Below are positions 26,001 through 34,835 of a DNA stretch of 61,723 nt, piece after piece. The number at the start of each line of letters is the position of its first letter. The stretch's first letter is position 1. A model generated the notes under the pieces. It was not told the DNA's origin and did no database searches. It was given only the letters and a program-made list of their open reading frames with translations. The position numbers were made by a program, and so were the translations under genes. This stretch comes from Clostridiales bacterium (GTDB lineage: Bacteria; Bacillota; Clostridia; Saccharofermentanales; Saccharofermentanaceae): positions 1-61,723 of the forward strand of contig JAFVDI010000002.1 of NCBI GenBank assembly GCA_017478485.1, read 5' to 3'.

Positions 26001-26504
26001 TCCTATACGCAGCTTGAAAAACATGACTTCGTAGACATGGTCTTCCGCATACTGGATGAGATGGGATATCCGCCGGATCACCTTTGCTTTGAGGTTACTG
26101 AGCGCTGCAGGCTGCTTGACATAAAGCTCCTGAAGAACGTTACGGCACAGCTGAAATCAAGAGGCATCCTGATAGCACTGGACGATTTCGGTACAGGTTT
26201 CTCATCCATAGGACTTGTTAAGGAACTTCCGTTCGACATCATTAAGATCGACCGTGAGTTTGTAACAAAGATCGAAGAGGACAATGCTGAAAGAGAGCTC
26301 ATGAGATACTTTGCGGGAGTTGCTTCGCTCTTTGGCGCTAAGGTATGTGTTGAGGGTGTTGAGACTTCCGGTATGAGAGATATCCTGCAGAAGTTTAACG
26401 TAGGCAGCTTCCAGGGCTACTATTATGCCAAGCCGCTCATGTTCGATGAGGTCTATGCATGGGAACCCAAGACCGGCAAGAAAGTGGACGCGGATTATGA
26501 ATAA
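23022..26504 (+). CDS. PAS-GGDEF-PAS-GGDEF-EAL cyclic-di-GMP protein
   Basis: This 1160-residue soluble protein starts with three similar PAS-like units (about 1-140, 145-275 and 285-410; each begins with an SLxxxYDxxYYIxxxT-like stretch). A catalytic GGDEF follows (430-590, IGGDEF near 506-511, no RxxD inhibitory site just before it), then a fourth PAS (about 615-725) and a degenerate GGDEF (735-890, RIDGTKFA in place of GGDEF). The C-terminal EAL domain is intact: AEALLRW (near 933), NINLSY, EVTE, DDFGTGFSS (near 1054), KIDREF, VEGVET and QGYYYAKPL. It should be able to make and break cyclic-di-GMP, with PAS units setting the balance. The next gene overlaps its end by 8 bases. Confidence 0.88.
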   Translation: MTKQDDIFKKIAESLLGDYSSVYYVNAQTNEYYWYSVNHEFHSLNLEQGGDDFFKNIIRDCRKVIAEEDQHIFVEDIQKDKLLADMKKGSMQNIEYRLMINGVPTWHSLRLIRGLDDNDDYFILGVLNIDEEHRSRLHQQEMMRQREAYDQITKSLAAQYDILYYIEIETGAYVEVASTESYKKLNVPRMGEDFFSVSRRTLRKNVHPEDLKRVIKIHYKDAMLKNLETNGIYTCEFRLITNGSLKHVRHTEMMSNDGKHIVVCLKNIDDEIKAKLELSASKLKSKTFTQIAESLASHYDMIYYIDAQTTYYVEFSTHKLYGELEINEEGDDFFGSTEYNVDKLIHPEDRERIKQFVNKDNFISRLEKSKQLVEDYRMVIEDGEPKYTRMTVSWSSDKSHFIVCIENRDEEVRKESEQLNAISIANENARKDSLTGIRNKTAFLELENELQNNINEGRNVSFGICFCDLNDLKIINDTQGHKAGDDYIRNACRIICQRFSHSPVFRIGGDEFVVVLKDKAYDERSSTVSAFKRQIEDFLRTDSGPVIAIGLAEYVAGEDKAVEEVLKRADDRMYEDKVRLKEEKNRLENHLANEKTNAKVITDDRRRLLEALFKSYEIVADGTYVYVCDMKYDFSKWSKACVDTFGLPSEYMYAAGDIWEGHIHPEDRDAFRKGIDEIFSGYSSGHDMQYRAEKTNGEYNVCTCRGIVLRDANGEPDYFIGTIRNNSSQGHVDTLTGFRNQYGFFEDLESWIKRKASVNVIAVGISKFAEINTVYGYHFGNRVLQLFARKVFETTGNTGSCYRIDGTKFAIISNSLNIDEIQQRYDGFRNFFREAFQVDDKRILLEVNGGVLKVDNFNVDSQTIYACLNFVYGESKARHQGDMVVFHNNLNDDNKFRLEKLHDIRASIMHGYRGFYLLYQPVVDAQTERLISAEALLRWKNEKYGMVPPDQFIPLLESDPLFPELGEWIIREAIFAAKKILTKVPDFVININLSYTQLEKHDFVDMVFRILDEMGYPPDHLCFEVTERCRLLDIKLLKNVTAQLKSRGILIALDDFGTGFSSIGLVKELPFDIIKIDREFVTKIEEDNAERELMRYFAGVASLFGAKVCVEGVETSGMRDILQKFNVGSFQGYYYAKPLMFDEVYAWEPKTGKKVDADYE

Positions 26505-28650
26505 GGGAAGAAATGTGGTCAGACTAGTCTTTGCCTGGCTGATGATAGCGGTTGTCGCCGTGTTTTCCATGCCTGTTCCGGTATCCGCGGAAAAGAGCAA
26601 GAAAACGGTGCGCGTAGGCTGGCATGAATCACCACATTTCATTACTGACCAGTACGGACGAAAGACCGGCTATTCATACGAATATCAGCGTAAAGTTGCC
26701 GCCTACACCGGCTGGGAATATAAGTACGTTGAAGGCACCTGGTCGGATCTCATGGATAAGCTGAAAAATGGCGAGATAGATCTGCTCAGTGACGTATCTT
26801 ATACCGATGAGCGTACGGGCGACATCCTTTATTCATCGATTCCGATGGGAACAGAGGTCTACTATTTATTCATCTCTTCCAAAAATAAGGATATTACAGC
26901 AAAAGATCTTTCGAGCCTCAACGGAAAGAAGATCGGCGTAACGCTCGGTACGGTCCAGAAAGACTTTCTGCTTAACTGGGAAAAGGCACACGGGATCAGT
27001 GCCGAGATAGTCGAGCTGAAAGGTGACCAGGAAGACTCTTTTAAGGAACTTGATAAGACCGTTGATGCCGTAGTTACAATGGATACTTACGGATATGTGT
27101 CGAATGTTGTTCCCGTTTGCAAGATCGGTACTTCTGATTTCTTTTTTGCCGTAAGTAAGAAAAGACCCGACCTTTTAAACGATCTGGAAGCCGCGCTCAA
27201 CCAGATACAGGATGAGAACAAATACTATAACCAGCAGCTTCACGATAAGTATCTCAAGAGCACTGAGACCAGCAAGTATCTTAGTGAACATGAAATAGAA
27301 TGGCTTTCGGGACATGGTACGATCAAGATAGGATATCAGGATAACTACCTTGCATTCTGCGCGAAGGATCCTGCAAGCGGTGAACTCACCGGTGCTTTGA
27401 AGGATTATCTTGATTATGCCACTCAGGCATTTGCAAATGTTGATCTTAGATTCCAGCCCGTCTGCTATCCGACTTCTTCAGCGGCGATAGAGGCATTGCA
27501 AAGGGGAGAGATCGATTGTGTGTTCCCCGGAAATCTTACGGATTACGATGCCGAACAGCTTGGCCTGGTAATGACTCCGACTTTGATGAGGACTGAAATG
27601 GTCGCGGTTGTCAGGGCTTCCGAGCAAAAGGAATTCCTGATGAAAACCCCCATAATCGTTGCAGTAAATGAAGGAAATACCAACTACGACATATTTCTTG
27701 CGGATCATTATCCGTCATGGAAGAGAAAGTATTTCCCGGACACTCCTGCCGGCCTCGACGCCATCGCCAAGGGTGAAGCCGATTGCGTGATCATCAGCGG
27801 ATACCGTTACAGCAACATCTCCAAACAGTGTGAAAAACTCCGCCTGACCACGGTCTATACGGGCGTTGAAATGGATTACTCTTTTGTTGTTGCAGAAGGA
27901 AATACCGAGCTCTATTCGATCCTTTCGAGGGTAACCACGATAGTTCCGGATTCAGTCGTTAATACCGCTCTGACCTACTATTCCACTGAAGACGTTAAGA
28001 ACGGTCTGATCGACGTCGTTAAGGATAACATTTTCATCATCCTTTCGGTCGTTGCCGTAATCCTGCTTATAATTACCGACCTGATCATCCACATGCTCAG
28101 AGCAAAAAAGATGGTCATCGAAAAGGATAACGAGGTTAAGGATCTCAATAAAAAAGCATTTGTCGATCCGCTTACCTCTGTCCGCAACAAAAGCTCTTAT
28201 AACGAGTATCTGATGAGGCTCCAGGACCGTGTGGACAAAGAGTATGACATGGATCTTGCCATTGCCGTTTTTGACTGCAATACCCTGAAGGAAGTTAACG
28301 ACAAGTACGGACATGAGAAGGGGGACATCTACCTCAGGAATGCATGCCAGTTTGTCTGTAAGGTTTTCGACCATAGCCCTGTTTTCAGGACCGGAGGAGA
28401 TGAGTTCATCGTATTCCTGATGAATGAGGATTTTAAGAACAGGGAAAAGCTGTTCCATACATTCGATCACAAACAGCGTGAGACCAATCTTGCTGCTGAA
28501 AACAAATGGGATGAGATCGACATTGCTTACGGCGTTGCCGTCTTTGACCCTGATATCGACGATTATCTGACCGATACAGTCAACAGGGCAGATAAGAGCA
28601 TGTACGATAACAAGGCTAAATCAAAGGCCAAACCGAAGAGCGGGGAGTGA
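26497..28650 (+). CDS. Periplasmic-binding-domain receptor with GGDEF output
   Basis: This ~717-residue protein is chosen to start at ATG 26497, inside the last codons of the upstream gene. It has a signal peptide (about 1-34), two SBP_bac_3-type amino-acid-binding domains in tandem (about 38-250 and 275-490; VRVGWHESPHFI and IKIGYQDNYLAF begin them), one membrane helix (about 512-535, IFIILSVVAVILLIITDLII) and a C-terminal catalytic GGDEF (about 555-712, TGGDEF). It is likely a transmembrane diguanylate cyclase that senses extracellular amino acids or related ligands. Overlapping genes imply equal dosage with the GGDEF/EAL protein. Confidence 0.85.
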   Translation: MNKGRNVVRLVFAWLMIAVVAVFSMPVPVSAEKSKKTVRVGWHESPHFITDQYGRKTGYSYEYQRKVAAYTGWEYKYVEGTWSDLMDKLKNGEIDLLSDVSYTDERTGDILYSSIPMGTEVYYLFISSKNKDITAKDLSSLNGKKIGVTLGTVQKDFLLNWEKAHGISAEIVELKGDQEDSFKELDKTVDAVVTMDTYGYVSNVVPVCKIGTSDFFFAVSKKRPDLLNDLEAALNQIQDENKYYNQQLHDKYLKSTETSKYLSEHEIEWLSGHGTIKIGYQDNYLAFCAKDPASGELTGALKDYLDYATQAFANVDLRFQPVCYPTSSAAIEALQRGEIDCVFPGNLTDYDAEQLGLVMTPTLMRTEMVAVVRASEQKEFLMKTPIIVAVNEGNTNYDIFLADHYPSWKRKYFPDTPAGLDAIAKGEADCVIISGYRYSNISKQCEKLRLTTVYTGVEMDYSFVVAEGNTELYSILSRVTTIVPDSVVNTALTYYSTEDVKNGLIDVVKDNIFIILSVVAVILLIITDLIIHMLRAKKMVIEKDNEVKDLNKKAFVDPLTSVRNKSSYNEYLMRLQDRVDKEYDMDLAIAVFDCNTLKEVNDKYGHEKGDIYLRNACQFVCKVFDHSPVFRTGGDEFIVFLMNEDFKNREKLFHTFDHKQRETNLAAENKWDEIDIAYGVAVFDPDIDDYLTDTVNRADKSMYDNKAKSKAKPKSGE

Positions 28651-28653
28651 ACC

Positions 28654-29595
28654 TCAAATAACCGGGTTCTGTACCGGAGGCTGGAATACGGGCTTCGGGC
28701 TTCCGCAGTTTCCGCAGAAATTCAAAGCCGAGGGACTTCCGCATTTAGCGCAGTACCATGTTGCAACCAGCTGTCTCTGCTGTCCGCACTTCGGGCAGAA
28801 GTTCATGCGGTTTACGCTGCCGCATGTGCATTTCCAGTCGCCGATGAGAGAAGGCCTGTATACCGTCTGGATATTTTCGGGCAGAGTGATAATGCAGAAA
28901 TCATGCTTTGATGATCTGATAACGAGGATAAAGCATACGACGAACATCGCGATGACGTAACCTATCCAGAGGAGTATGCCCAATACGGCTGCTGCATCTT
29001 CTGTTAAGCCGCAGACCATGATGATCGCGTCATATACACCGTGAATGAGGATAGGAACGATGATCGAGAGAAGGATGTACCTTGCGCTTGCGCCTTTCTT
29101 TTTGGTAAGGCTTGCGTACTTTGCCTTGCTGTAGAAGAAACCCATGAATACGGCGAAACAGGCATGTCCCGGAACTGCCGTGAGCATGCGTGCGATAGCT
29201 GTTCCGACACCGTTTGTAAATACGTAGGCGACGTTCTCGAAACATGCAAAACCAAGTGAGACAAAGATGGAATAAACGATCGCATCATAGCTGTAATCGA
29301 AGTGCTTGTTCTTCCATGTGATGAGCCAGAGCACAAGGAATTTTCCTATCTCTTCGGAGAAACCTACGACGAAGATCGCGCTGATTATCTGAAACGCGGC
29401 TGTTTTCTCCTCAAATACCAGCCCAAGGGCAGCTTCACCGATCCATTCACCGATAAGAGCAGTAATGACAGTTGCCATTCCCGCGAAAAAGAGAGCGGCC
29501 AGAAGGCCGAAAGGTTCCTTCTCTTTTCTGTCCTTTAAATACACGAATACCAAAAGTCCGATTACCGGAATGAGAGCTAGAACAAACAGCAGCAT
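28654..29595 (-). CDS. PrsW-like membrane protease with zinc ribbons
   Basis: This 313-residue protein has about eight membrane helices and PrsW-family catalytic signatures: EEIGK in FSEEIGKFLVLW, FENVAYVF, PGHACFAVFMGFFY and LIHGVYDA. Members of the family are intramembrane metalloproteases, for example cutting anti-sigma factors. A C-terminal cytosolic tail carries two zinc ribbons (CTCGSVNRMNFCPKCG and CAKCGSPSALNFCGNCG). AGGAG before 29595 supports the start. It converges with the cyclic-di-GMP operon, ending 3 bases from it. The substrate is unknown. Confidence 0.8.
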   Translation of the reverse strand: MLLFVLALIPVIGLLVFVYLKDRKEKEPFGLLAALFFAGMATVITALIGEWIGEAALGLVFEEKTAAFQIISAIFVVGFSEEIGKFLVLWLITWKNKHFDYSYDAIVYSIFVSLGFACFENVAYVFTNGVGTAIARMLTAVPGHACFAVFMGFFYSKAKYASLTKKKGASARYILLSIIVPILIHGVYDAIIMVCGLTEDAAAVLGILLWIGYVIAMFVVCFILVIRSSKHDFCIITLPENIQTVYRPSLIGDWKCTCGSVNRMNFCPKCGQQRQLVATWYCAKCGSPSALNFCGNCGSPKPVFQPPVQNPVI

Positions 29596-29741
29596 AGTGT
29601 TCTCCTGACACTTAATAAAGTACTGTGAAATAGAATAGCATTATATCCGTCATGAAGCTACGGACAAGTATTACTTTGCATGTATCATAAAAGAAAGGAT
29701 ACCTACTGTACGCTTAAGAACGCACGACTCGTCAAATGATC

Positions 29742-31184
29742 TTATCCGTTGTTTCCACCGGGAGTTCCTGACGGAGGATCACCTGACGGGGGATCTCCCT
29801 GCGGCTTTTCGCCGCTTCCGCCGGGGCCTCCTGACGGCGGATCCCCCTGAGGTCTTTCTCCTGAAGGCGGCTCACCGGGCTTGCCGTCCGGCTGTCCGCC
29901 GGATGAGGATTCAGACTTGATCTCAATGGCAGTTCCTTTGGATTCTGTTCCCGCATTGTATTTTGTTCCACCGACATAGAGCGTATGTCCGTTAAGATCT
30001 ATGGCATCTGCATCGCAAGTCAGCGATGTTATGTACGAGTCACCGGTTAAGACCCACTTGGAACCTGATCCGATCTCCACATAGACTTCGCCTTTGTTGT
30101 CTGTGTTTACGGCTCCGGTGTAAGCTGTTCCTGAGGTCATGTACATATTCAGCTGTGAAACTCCGTCAACTGCTATGTCACCATTCAGTGTCTGTTTCTT
30201 AAGATAGAGATTTACCTTTCCGCCATTGCTGCCCTCATTGCCCCAGCCTGCAGCTGCAGCTCTCAGGAAGATGCCGTCAGCATCCTGGTTTTCGATCTTC
30301 ACGTTTTCGAGATTCACATTCGCAGCCGTGTTATTTATGAAGAAAATGTCACCAAGCTTATTGGTAAGCGTTCCGCCTGTCATTGTAAAACTTGCGAGTC
30401 CGACCGATGCATCACCCGACATAGACTGATATATCATGACTGCATTTAAGTTGTCGGTCTTATCCGAATTGTGGGTGCTGTGGTTGGCTGTCAGGTTTAC
30501 GTTATTGAGCGTAACCGAATTCTTTCCTTCAACAACGATGCCTTCCGATGCAGTTGATTCAAGAGATGCATTGCTTACCGTGATGTCGGCTGTGGAATAG
30601 ACTGCGGGAGAACCGGTCCCGTCTGTCTTATATGTTCCGCCTGACACGTTTACCGTTCCGCCGCCCCTGTCCGATCTGATGGCCGCTGATGAATTGCCCG
30701 TCGTGTGGATATCCAGGTTCGTGGCGTTCATTGTTCCTCCGCCGGTCGTCATGAGTCCGCCGGAGCAGTCGCCTGAAGTTGTTATGGTTGAATCACTGAT
30801 GTTTACCGTCGTGCCTTCGCCGTATGAGAACACGGCATTCGCATGTGCTCCGTCCGTGTTGACCGTGATGCCCGAGAGAGTTAACACTGCTTTTTCTGTT
30901 GCGAAAACAGCCGCATTGTCGCCATAGAAATCAGCTTCATCACCGGAAGACGAACTGCCTGTCTTAGTGACTTTTATGTTCGAATATTCCGCGGTCTTTC
31001 CGCTTACTTCAATGGCATGTTCTCCGTCATTGTAATTGCTTATCTCATTACTGTCTGATGATTCCGCAGTGGTGTTTGCAGATGCGGGAACCGTACTTCC
31101 CGCGGTATTGCATGCAGCCAGCGGAAGCAGCATGGATGCTGACAACGTAAGTGCCAGGATCATCATTATCTTTTTGTTCTTCAT
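29742..31184 (-). CDS. Right-handed beta-helix lipoprotein with Pro/Gly tail
   Basis: This 480-residue protein has a lipoprotein signal (LLPLAAC, Cys near 25), a Ser/Thr/Asn-rich linker and a long run of short strand-turn units (VSGGTYKTDG, LNNVNLTANH, FTMTGGTLTN, and so on, about 60-420) typical of a right-handed parallel beta-helix, as in Cthe_2159-like carbohydrate-binding surface proteins. The last ~55 residues are a degenerate PPSG/QGDPP/GGPG repeat, probably an extended spacer or wall-crossing tail at the C-terminus. AAAGGGG precedes the ATG. It may bind or display polysaccharide; no catalytic motif is recognised. Confidence 0.65.
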   Translation of the reverse strand: MKNKKIMMILALTLSASMLLPLAACNTAGSTVPASANTTAESSDSNEISNYNDGEHAIEVSGKTAEYSNIKVTKTGSSSSGDEADFYGDNAAVFATEKAVLTLSGITVNTDGAHANAVFSYGEGTTVNISDSTITTSGDCSGGLMTTGGGTMNATNLDIHTTGNSSAAIRSDRGGGTVNVSGGTYKTDGTGSPAVYSTADITVSNASLESTASEGIVVEGKNSVTLNNVNLTANHSTHNSDKTDNLNAVMIYQSMSGDASVGLASFTMTGGTLTNKLGDIFFINNTAANVNLENVKIENQDADGIFLRAAAAGWGNEGSNGGKVNLYLKKQTLNGDIAVDGVSQLNMYMTSGTAYTGAVNTDNKGEVYVEIGSGSKWVLTGDSYITSLTCDADAIDLNGHTLYVGGTKYNAGTESKGTAIEIKSESSSGGQPDGKPGEPPSGERPQGDPPSGGPGGSGEKPQGDPPSGDPPSGTPGGNNG

Positions 31185-31338
31185 GGTTATTTACCCCTTT
31201 GTAAGTCTTATGGTCTTACGATAAACCCCTCACCTTTAACCAACCTGAAAACAATTCAGTGAAATTTCAGTGATTGAGGAGATGTTATAATGAAAATGTT
31301 TGAAGAAAGAAACTGACTCAGGCTGAGAGGTTATGCAT

Positions 31339-32730
31339 ATGGGAATCATTGCTGCATACATGGTGCCTCATCCGCCGCTCATCATTCCGGCTGTAGGAAA
31401 GGGCGGCGAAAAGGAGATCGTCGAAACAACAAACGCATATGACCGTGTCGGTCAGGAGATCGCAAAAACAGCGCCCGATACGATCGTGATATTAAGTCCC
31501 CATTCCGTGATGTACGGAGATTATTTTCATATCTCACCCGGTGAAGGCGCTACCGGTAATTTCGGCAGATTCGGTGCTCCGCAGGAGAGCTTCAGCGAGA
31601 CATACGATACGGAATTTGTAAGTCTGCTTCACGGACTTCTCGCATGTGACGGATTCCCGGCGGGAACTCTGGGCGAACGCGAAAAGGAACTGGACCACGG
31701 CACCATGGTTCCCCTGTACTTCATAAGGAAATACTATAAGGGAGGAAAGATCGTAAGGATCGGCCTTTCCGGTCTTCCTCTATCCGATCACTATAAATTA
31801 GGAACATATATTAAAGAAACAGCAGAGAATCTCGAAAGAAATACGGTTATCGTTGCGAGCGGCGATCTTTCGCATAAGCTCAAGGATTACGGCCCATACG
31901 GCTTTGATCCCGCAGGTCCCGTTTACGATGAAAAGATCATGGAAGCGGCAGCAAAATCAGACTTCGGAGGAATGCTCGAGTTTGACGGCAGCCTTCTCGA
32001 TAAGGCAGCAGAATGCGGGCACAGATCTTTCTGTATAATGGCGGGAACTTTTGACGGACTCGACGTTAAGTCAGAGGTCCTTTCACACCAGGATGTGACA
32101 GGCGTTGGTTATGGGATATGCATTTTCAGACCCGGCGGAAAGAACGGGCAAAGATGTTTTCTCAAAGCACTTGCAGATAAAGTGAGTTCCGCGGATGCTT
32201 CCGCATACGTAAAGCTTGCAAGGGCAACCATCGAGAGATTCGTCAGGACAGGAAAGACACCGCGGTTCCCTGAAGATATACCTGAGATCCTGAAGAATGA
32301 ACTTCCGCCCGAAGCCGTTTCCTCGAGAGCGGGAGCATTTGTTTCCGTGCATAAGAACGGAATGCTCAGGGGCTGCATAGGAACGATCGCACCCGTTCAG
32401 GAATGTATCGCCGAAGAGATAATTAGCAATGCCGTCAGTGCGGTTTCAAGGGATCCGAGGTTCGACAAAGTCAGGGAAGACGAACTCGATCTTCTGGAGA
32501 TCAATGTCGACATACTGGGAGAACCTGAAGACATAGACGGACCTGACAAGCTTGACGTTAAGCGGTACGGGGTAATAGTCACATGCGGATATAAGCGGGG
32601 GCTTCTTCTCCCGGATCTCGAAGGCGTTGATACCGTCGAGGATCAGATAGACATCGCAAGACGGAAGGGCGGAATATCTCCTGAGGATAATTACTCACTT
32701 CAGAGATTTGAAGTCGTAAGGTACAAGTGA
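31339..32730 (+). CDS. AmmeMemoRadiSam protein A: LigB-like domain + AMMECR1
   Basis: This ~463-residue fusion starts at ATG 31339, 8 bases after AGAGG (the ATG at 31333 is too close). Residues 1-270 are a class III extradiol dioxygenase/MEMO-like domain with the metal-site histidines of VPHPPLIIP, LSPHS, ELDHGTM and ASGDLSH. Residues 285-463 are an AMMECR1 domain (RAGAFVSVHKNGMLRGCIGT, VSRDPRFDKVREDEL and GLLLPDLEGVDTVEDQI). This pair with the following radical SAM gene is the AmmeMemoRadiSam set, whose substrate is not known. The radical SAM gene begins immediately after its stop. Confidence 0.85.
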   Translation: MGIIAAYMVPHPPLIIPAVGKGGEKEIVETTNAYDRVGQEIAKTAPDTIVILSPHSVMYGDYFHISPGEGATGNFGRFGAPQESFSETYDTEFVSLLHGLLACDGFPAGTLGEREKELDHGTMVPLYFIRKYYKGGKIVRIGLSGLPLSDHYKLGTYIKETAENLERNTVIVASGDLSHKLKDYGPYGFDPAGPVYDEKIMEAAAKSDFGGMLEFDGSLLDKAAECGHRSFCIMAGTFDGLDVKSEVLSHQDVTGVGYGICIFRPGGKNGQRCFLKALADKVSSADASAYVKLARATIERFVRTGKTPRFPEDIPEILKNELPPEAVSSRAGAFVSVHKNGMLRGCIGTIAPVQECIAEEIISNAVSAVSRDPRFDKVREDELDLLEINVDILGEPEDIDGPDKLDVKRYGVIVTCGYKRGLLLPDLEGVDTVEDQIDIARRKGGISPEDNYSLQRFEVVRYK

Positions 32731-33555
32731 ATGGCAGTTTGTGAAGTCTGTTTCAGACATTGTGATATCGCTGAAGGAAAGACCGGTGCATGCAAAGCAA
32801 GGGGCTGTGTTGACGGAAAGATCACTGCGTTAAACTACGGACGCTATACTTCATTCGCGCTGGATCCGATTGAGAAGAAACCGCTTTCGCGTTTTTATCC
32901 CGGTTCAAACATCCTTTCGATCGGCAGTTACGGATGCAACCTGTTCTGTCCTTTCTGCCAGAACCATGAGATCTCAAGATCTGACGGAACCGGATTTGCG
33001 GAGACGGTAACACCCGAAAAACTTGCTGAGCTTGCAGAAAGATACAAGATCAAAGGGAACATCGGAATGGCTTTCACATACAACGAACCTCTCATCTGTT
33101 ATGAGTTCATCAAAGATACTGCAAAGCTCGTAAAGGATAAAGGAATGAAGAACGTCCTGGTCACTAACGGCACCGCGGAACTTTCGGTTCTGGAAGAGAT
33201 CATCCCTTATGTCGATGCGATGAATGTCGACATCAAGAGCTTTTCGGAAAAGACATACCGTGACGTGCTGGGCGGCGATCTGAACATGACAAGAGCATTC
33301 GTCGAAAGAGCGGTAAAAGACTGTCATGTCGAGCTGACTATGCTCATTGTCCCGGGCATGAACGACACCGAAGATGAAATGCGCGAAGTGTCTTCCTGGA
33401 TCGCGGGGCTGTCAGAAGAAATACCTTTCCATATCTCAAGGTTTTTCCCGAGATATAAGATGAGCGACGGCATGCCGACTGACGTTGCAAAAATATACAA
33501 GCTGGCTGATATTGCAAGAGAAAAACTGAAATATGTCTATGAAGGGAACTGCTGA
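32731..33555 (+). CDS. AmmeMemoRadiSam system radical SAM enzyme
   Basis: This 274-residue protein has the N-terminal Cys-rich segment VCEVCFRHCDIAEGKTGACKAR and the radical-SAM cluster GCNLFCPFCQNHEIS (C-x3-C-x2-C, near 70-80), then the SAM barrel with TYNEP, VTNGT and DIKSF segments like pyruvate formate-lyase-activating enzymes. It probably makes a glycyl or other radical or modifies an unknown substrate. The ATG follows the TGA of protein A with no gap. It is followed after 2 bases by the acyltransferase gene, so all three are coupled. Confidence 0.88.
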   Translation: MAVCEVCFRHCDIAEGKTGACKARGCVDGKITALNYGRYTSFALDPIEKKPLSRFYPGSNILSIGSYGCNLFCPFCQNHEISRSDGTGFAETVTPEKLAELAERYKIKGNIGMAFTYNEPLICYEFIKDTAKLVKDKGMKNVLVTNGTAELSVLEEIIPYVDAMNVDIKSFSEKTYRDVLGGDLNMTRAFVERAVKDCHVELTMLIVPGMNDTEDEMREVSSWIAGLSEEIPFHISRFFPRYKMSDGMPTDVAKIYKLADIAREKLKYVYEGNC

Positions 33556-33557
33556 GA

Positions 33558-34829
33558 ATGAAGATCAAGACGAAGAACATCAGTTACGAAAAAGCAATGG
33601 AACTGCCCTCCTGGGAGCATAAGAAGCCCAGGAAACCTTCAAGGTTTCTTGCAGGTGTTGCAAGGATGCTGCTCGGAGGCGAACTTAAGAAGACGCATTT
33701 CACTTGTGAAAAGATCGACATGGAAAGAGCCGGTGACGGTCCGTGGATGATCCTGATGAACCACTGCAGTTTCACTGATCTTGCAATTGCATTTGAAGTT
33801 TTGAAGGGCAGGCCGTTCAGCATCGTCTGCACGTCTGATGCGCTCGTCGGAAAAGAGGGACTGATGAGATCTTTGGGCTGTATCCCTACCCGTAAATTTG
33901 TTTCTGACTTGACGCTCATTTCAGATATGGATCATGCGTTAAGGGAGAATAAGGCGAGTGTTCTCATGTATCCCGAAGCGGGCTATTCCCTTGACGGAAC
34001 AGGCACGAGGATCCCCAGAAGACTCGGCGTTCTGCTCAAGAAACTCAAGCACCCTGTTGTCATGATCACGACCTTCGGAGCGTTTGCCAGAGACCCGCTT
34101 TATAACAATCTTCAAAAGCGTGACGTCAAAATAAGCTGTCAGATGAAATGCCTTTTCACACCCGAAGAACTTGCCAATACCAAAGTCAGGGACATAGACG
34201 AGATAGTGGACAAAGAGTTCACTCTGGATTATTTCAAGTGGCAGCAGGATAACAATATCGAGATAGACGAGCCATTCAGGGCAGACGGCCTCAACAGGAT
34301 CCTTTATAAGTGTCCTCACTGCATGAGCGAAGGAAAAACAATTGGAAAAGGCATCAGCCTGACCTGCAGAGAGTGCGGCGCGACATATGAACTTGATACT
34401 CTGGGAAGACTCAAAGGCATCAATGTCGAGCCGAAGTTTACACACATACCGGACTGGTTTGCGTGGGAAAGAGAACAGATCAAAGAAGAGATCGAAAACA
34501 AGACCTATTCTCTCGATGTTCCCTGCGACATAGCGATACTGAAGGATCCCAAGGCACTTTATATGGTCGGTACGGGAAGGCTTCGCCACAGTGTGGACGG
34601 ATTCATTCTGGACGGCTGTGACGGCAAACTCCACTACGAGCAGTCTCCAAGTGCATCCTACAGCGTCAACTCGGATTATTTCTGGTATGAGATAGGCGAT
34701 ATCGTTTCAATCGGAACGAATGACTGTCTGTATTTCTGTTTTCCGAAAGAAGGAGACATCGTTGCCAAGACACGTCTTGCTGCAGAGGAGCTCTACAAGC
34801 TTTCGAAAGGCAAGACCTCGTCCGAATAA
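33558..34829 (+). CDS. PlsC-like acyltransferase with zinc ribbon, copy 1
   Basis: This 423-residue protein has the lysophospholipid acyltransferase motif NHCSFTD (NH-x4-D type, about 73-79), CIPTRKF (motif II, about 112-118) and YPEAGYS (motif III, PEG-like). The second half carries a zinc ribbon (CPHCMSEGKTIGKG...CRECG, about 250-272) and ends in strands of unknown fold. It resembles the protein at 48379-49647 in order and in the inserted ribbon (LYKCPHC/LYRCRKC...YEMDELGQLH/YELDTLGRLK). Likely lipid acylation at the membrane. It is coupled to the AmmeMemoRadiSam genes, an association that may be functional. Confidence 0.78.
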   Translation: MKIKTKNISYEKAMELPSWEHKKPRKPSRFLAGVARMLLGGELKKTHFTCEKIDMERAGDGPWMILMNHCSFTDLAIAFEVLKGRPFSIVCTSDALVGKEGLMRSLGCIPTRKFVSDLTLISDMDHALRENKASVLMYPEAGYSLDGTGTRIPRRLGVLLKKLKHPVVMITTFGAFARDPLYNNLQKRDVKISCQMKCLFTPEELANTKVRDIDEIVDKEFTLDYFKWQQDNNIEIDEPFRADGLNRILYKCPHCMSEGKTIGKGISLTCRECGATYELDTLGRLKGINVEPKFTHIPDWFAWEREQIKEEIENKTYSLDVPCDIAILKDPKALYMVGTGRLRHSVDGFILDGCDGKLHYEQSPSASYSVNSDYFWYEIGDIVSIGTNDCLYFCFPKEGDIVAKTRLAAEELYKLSKGKTSSE

Positions 34830-34835
34830 GAGAGA

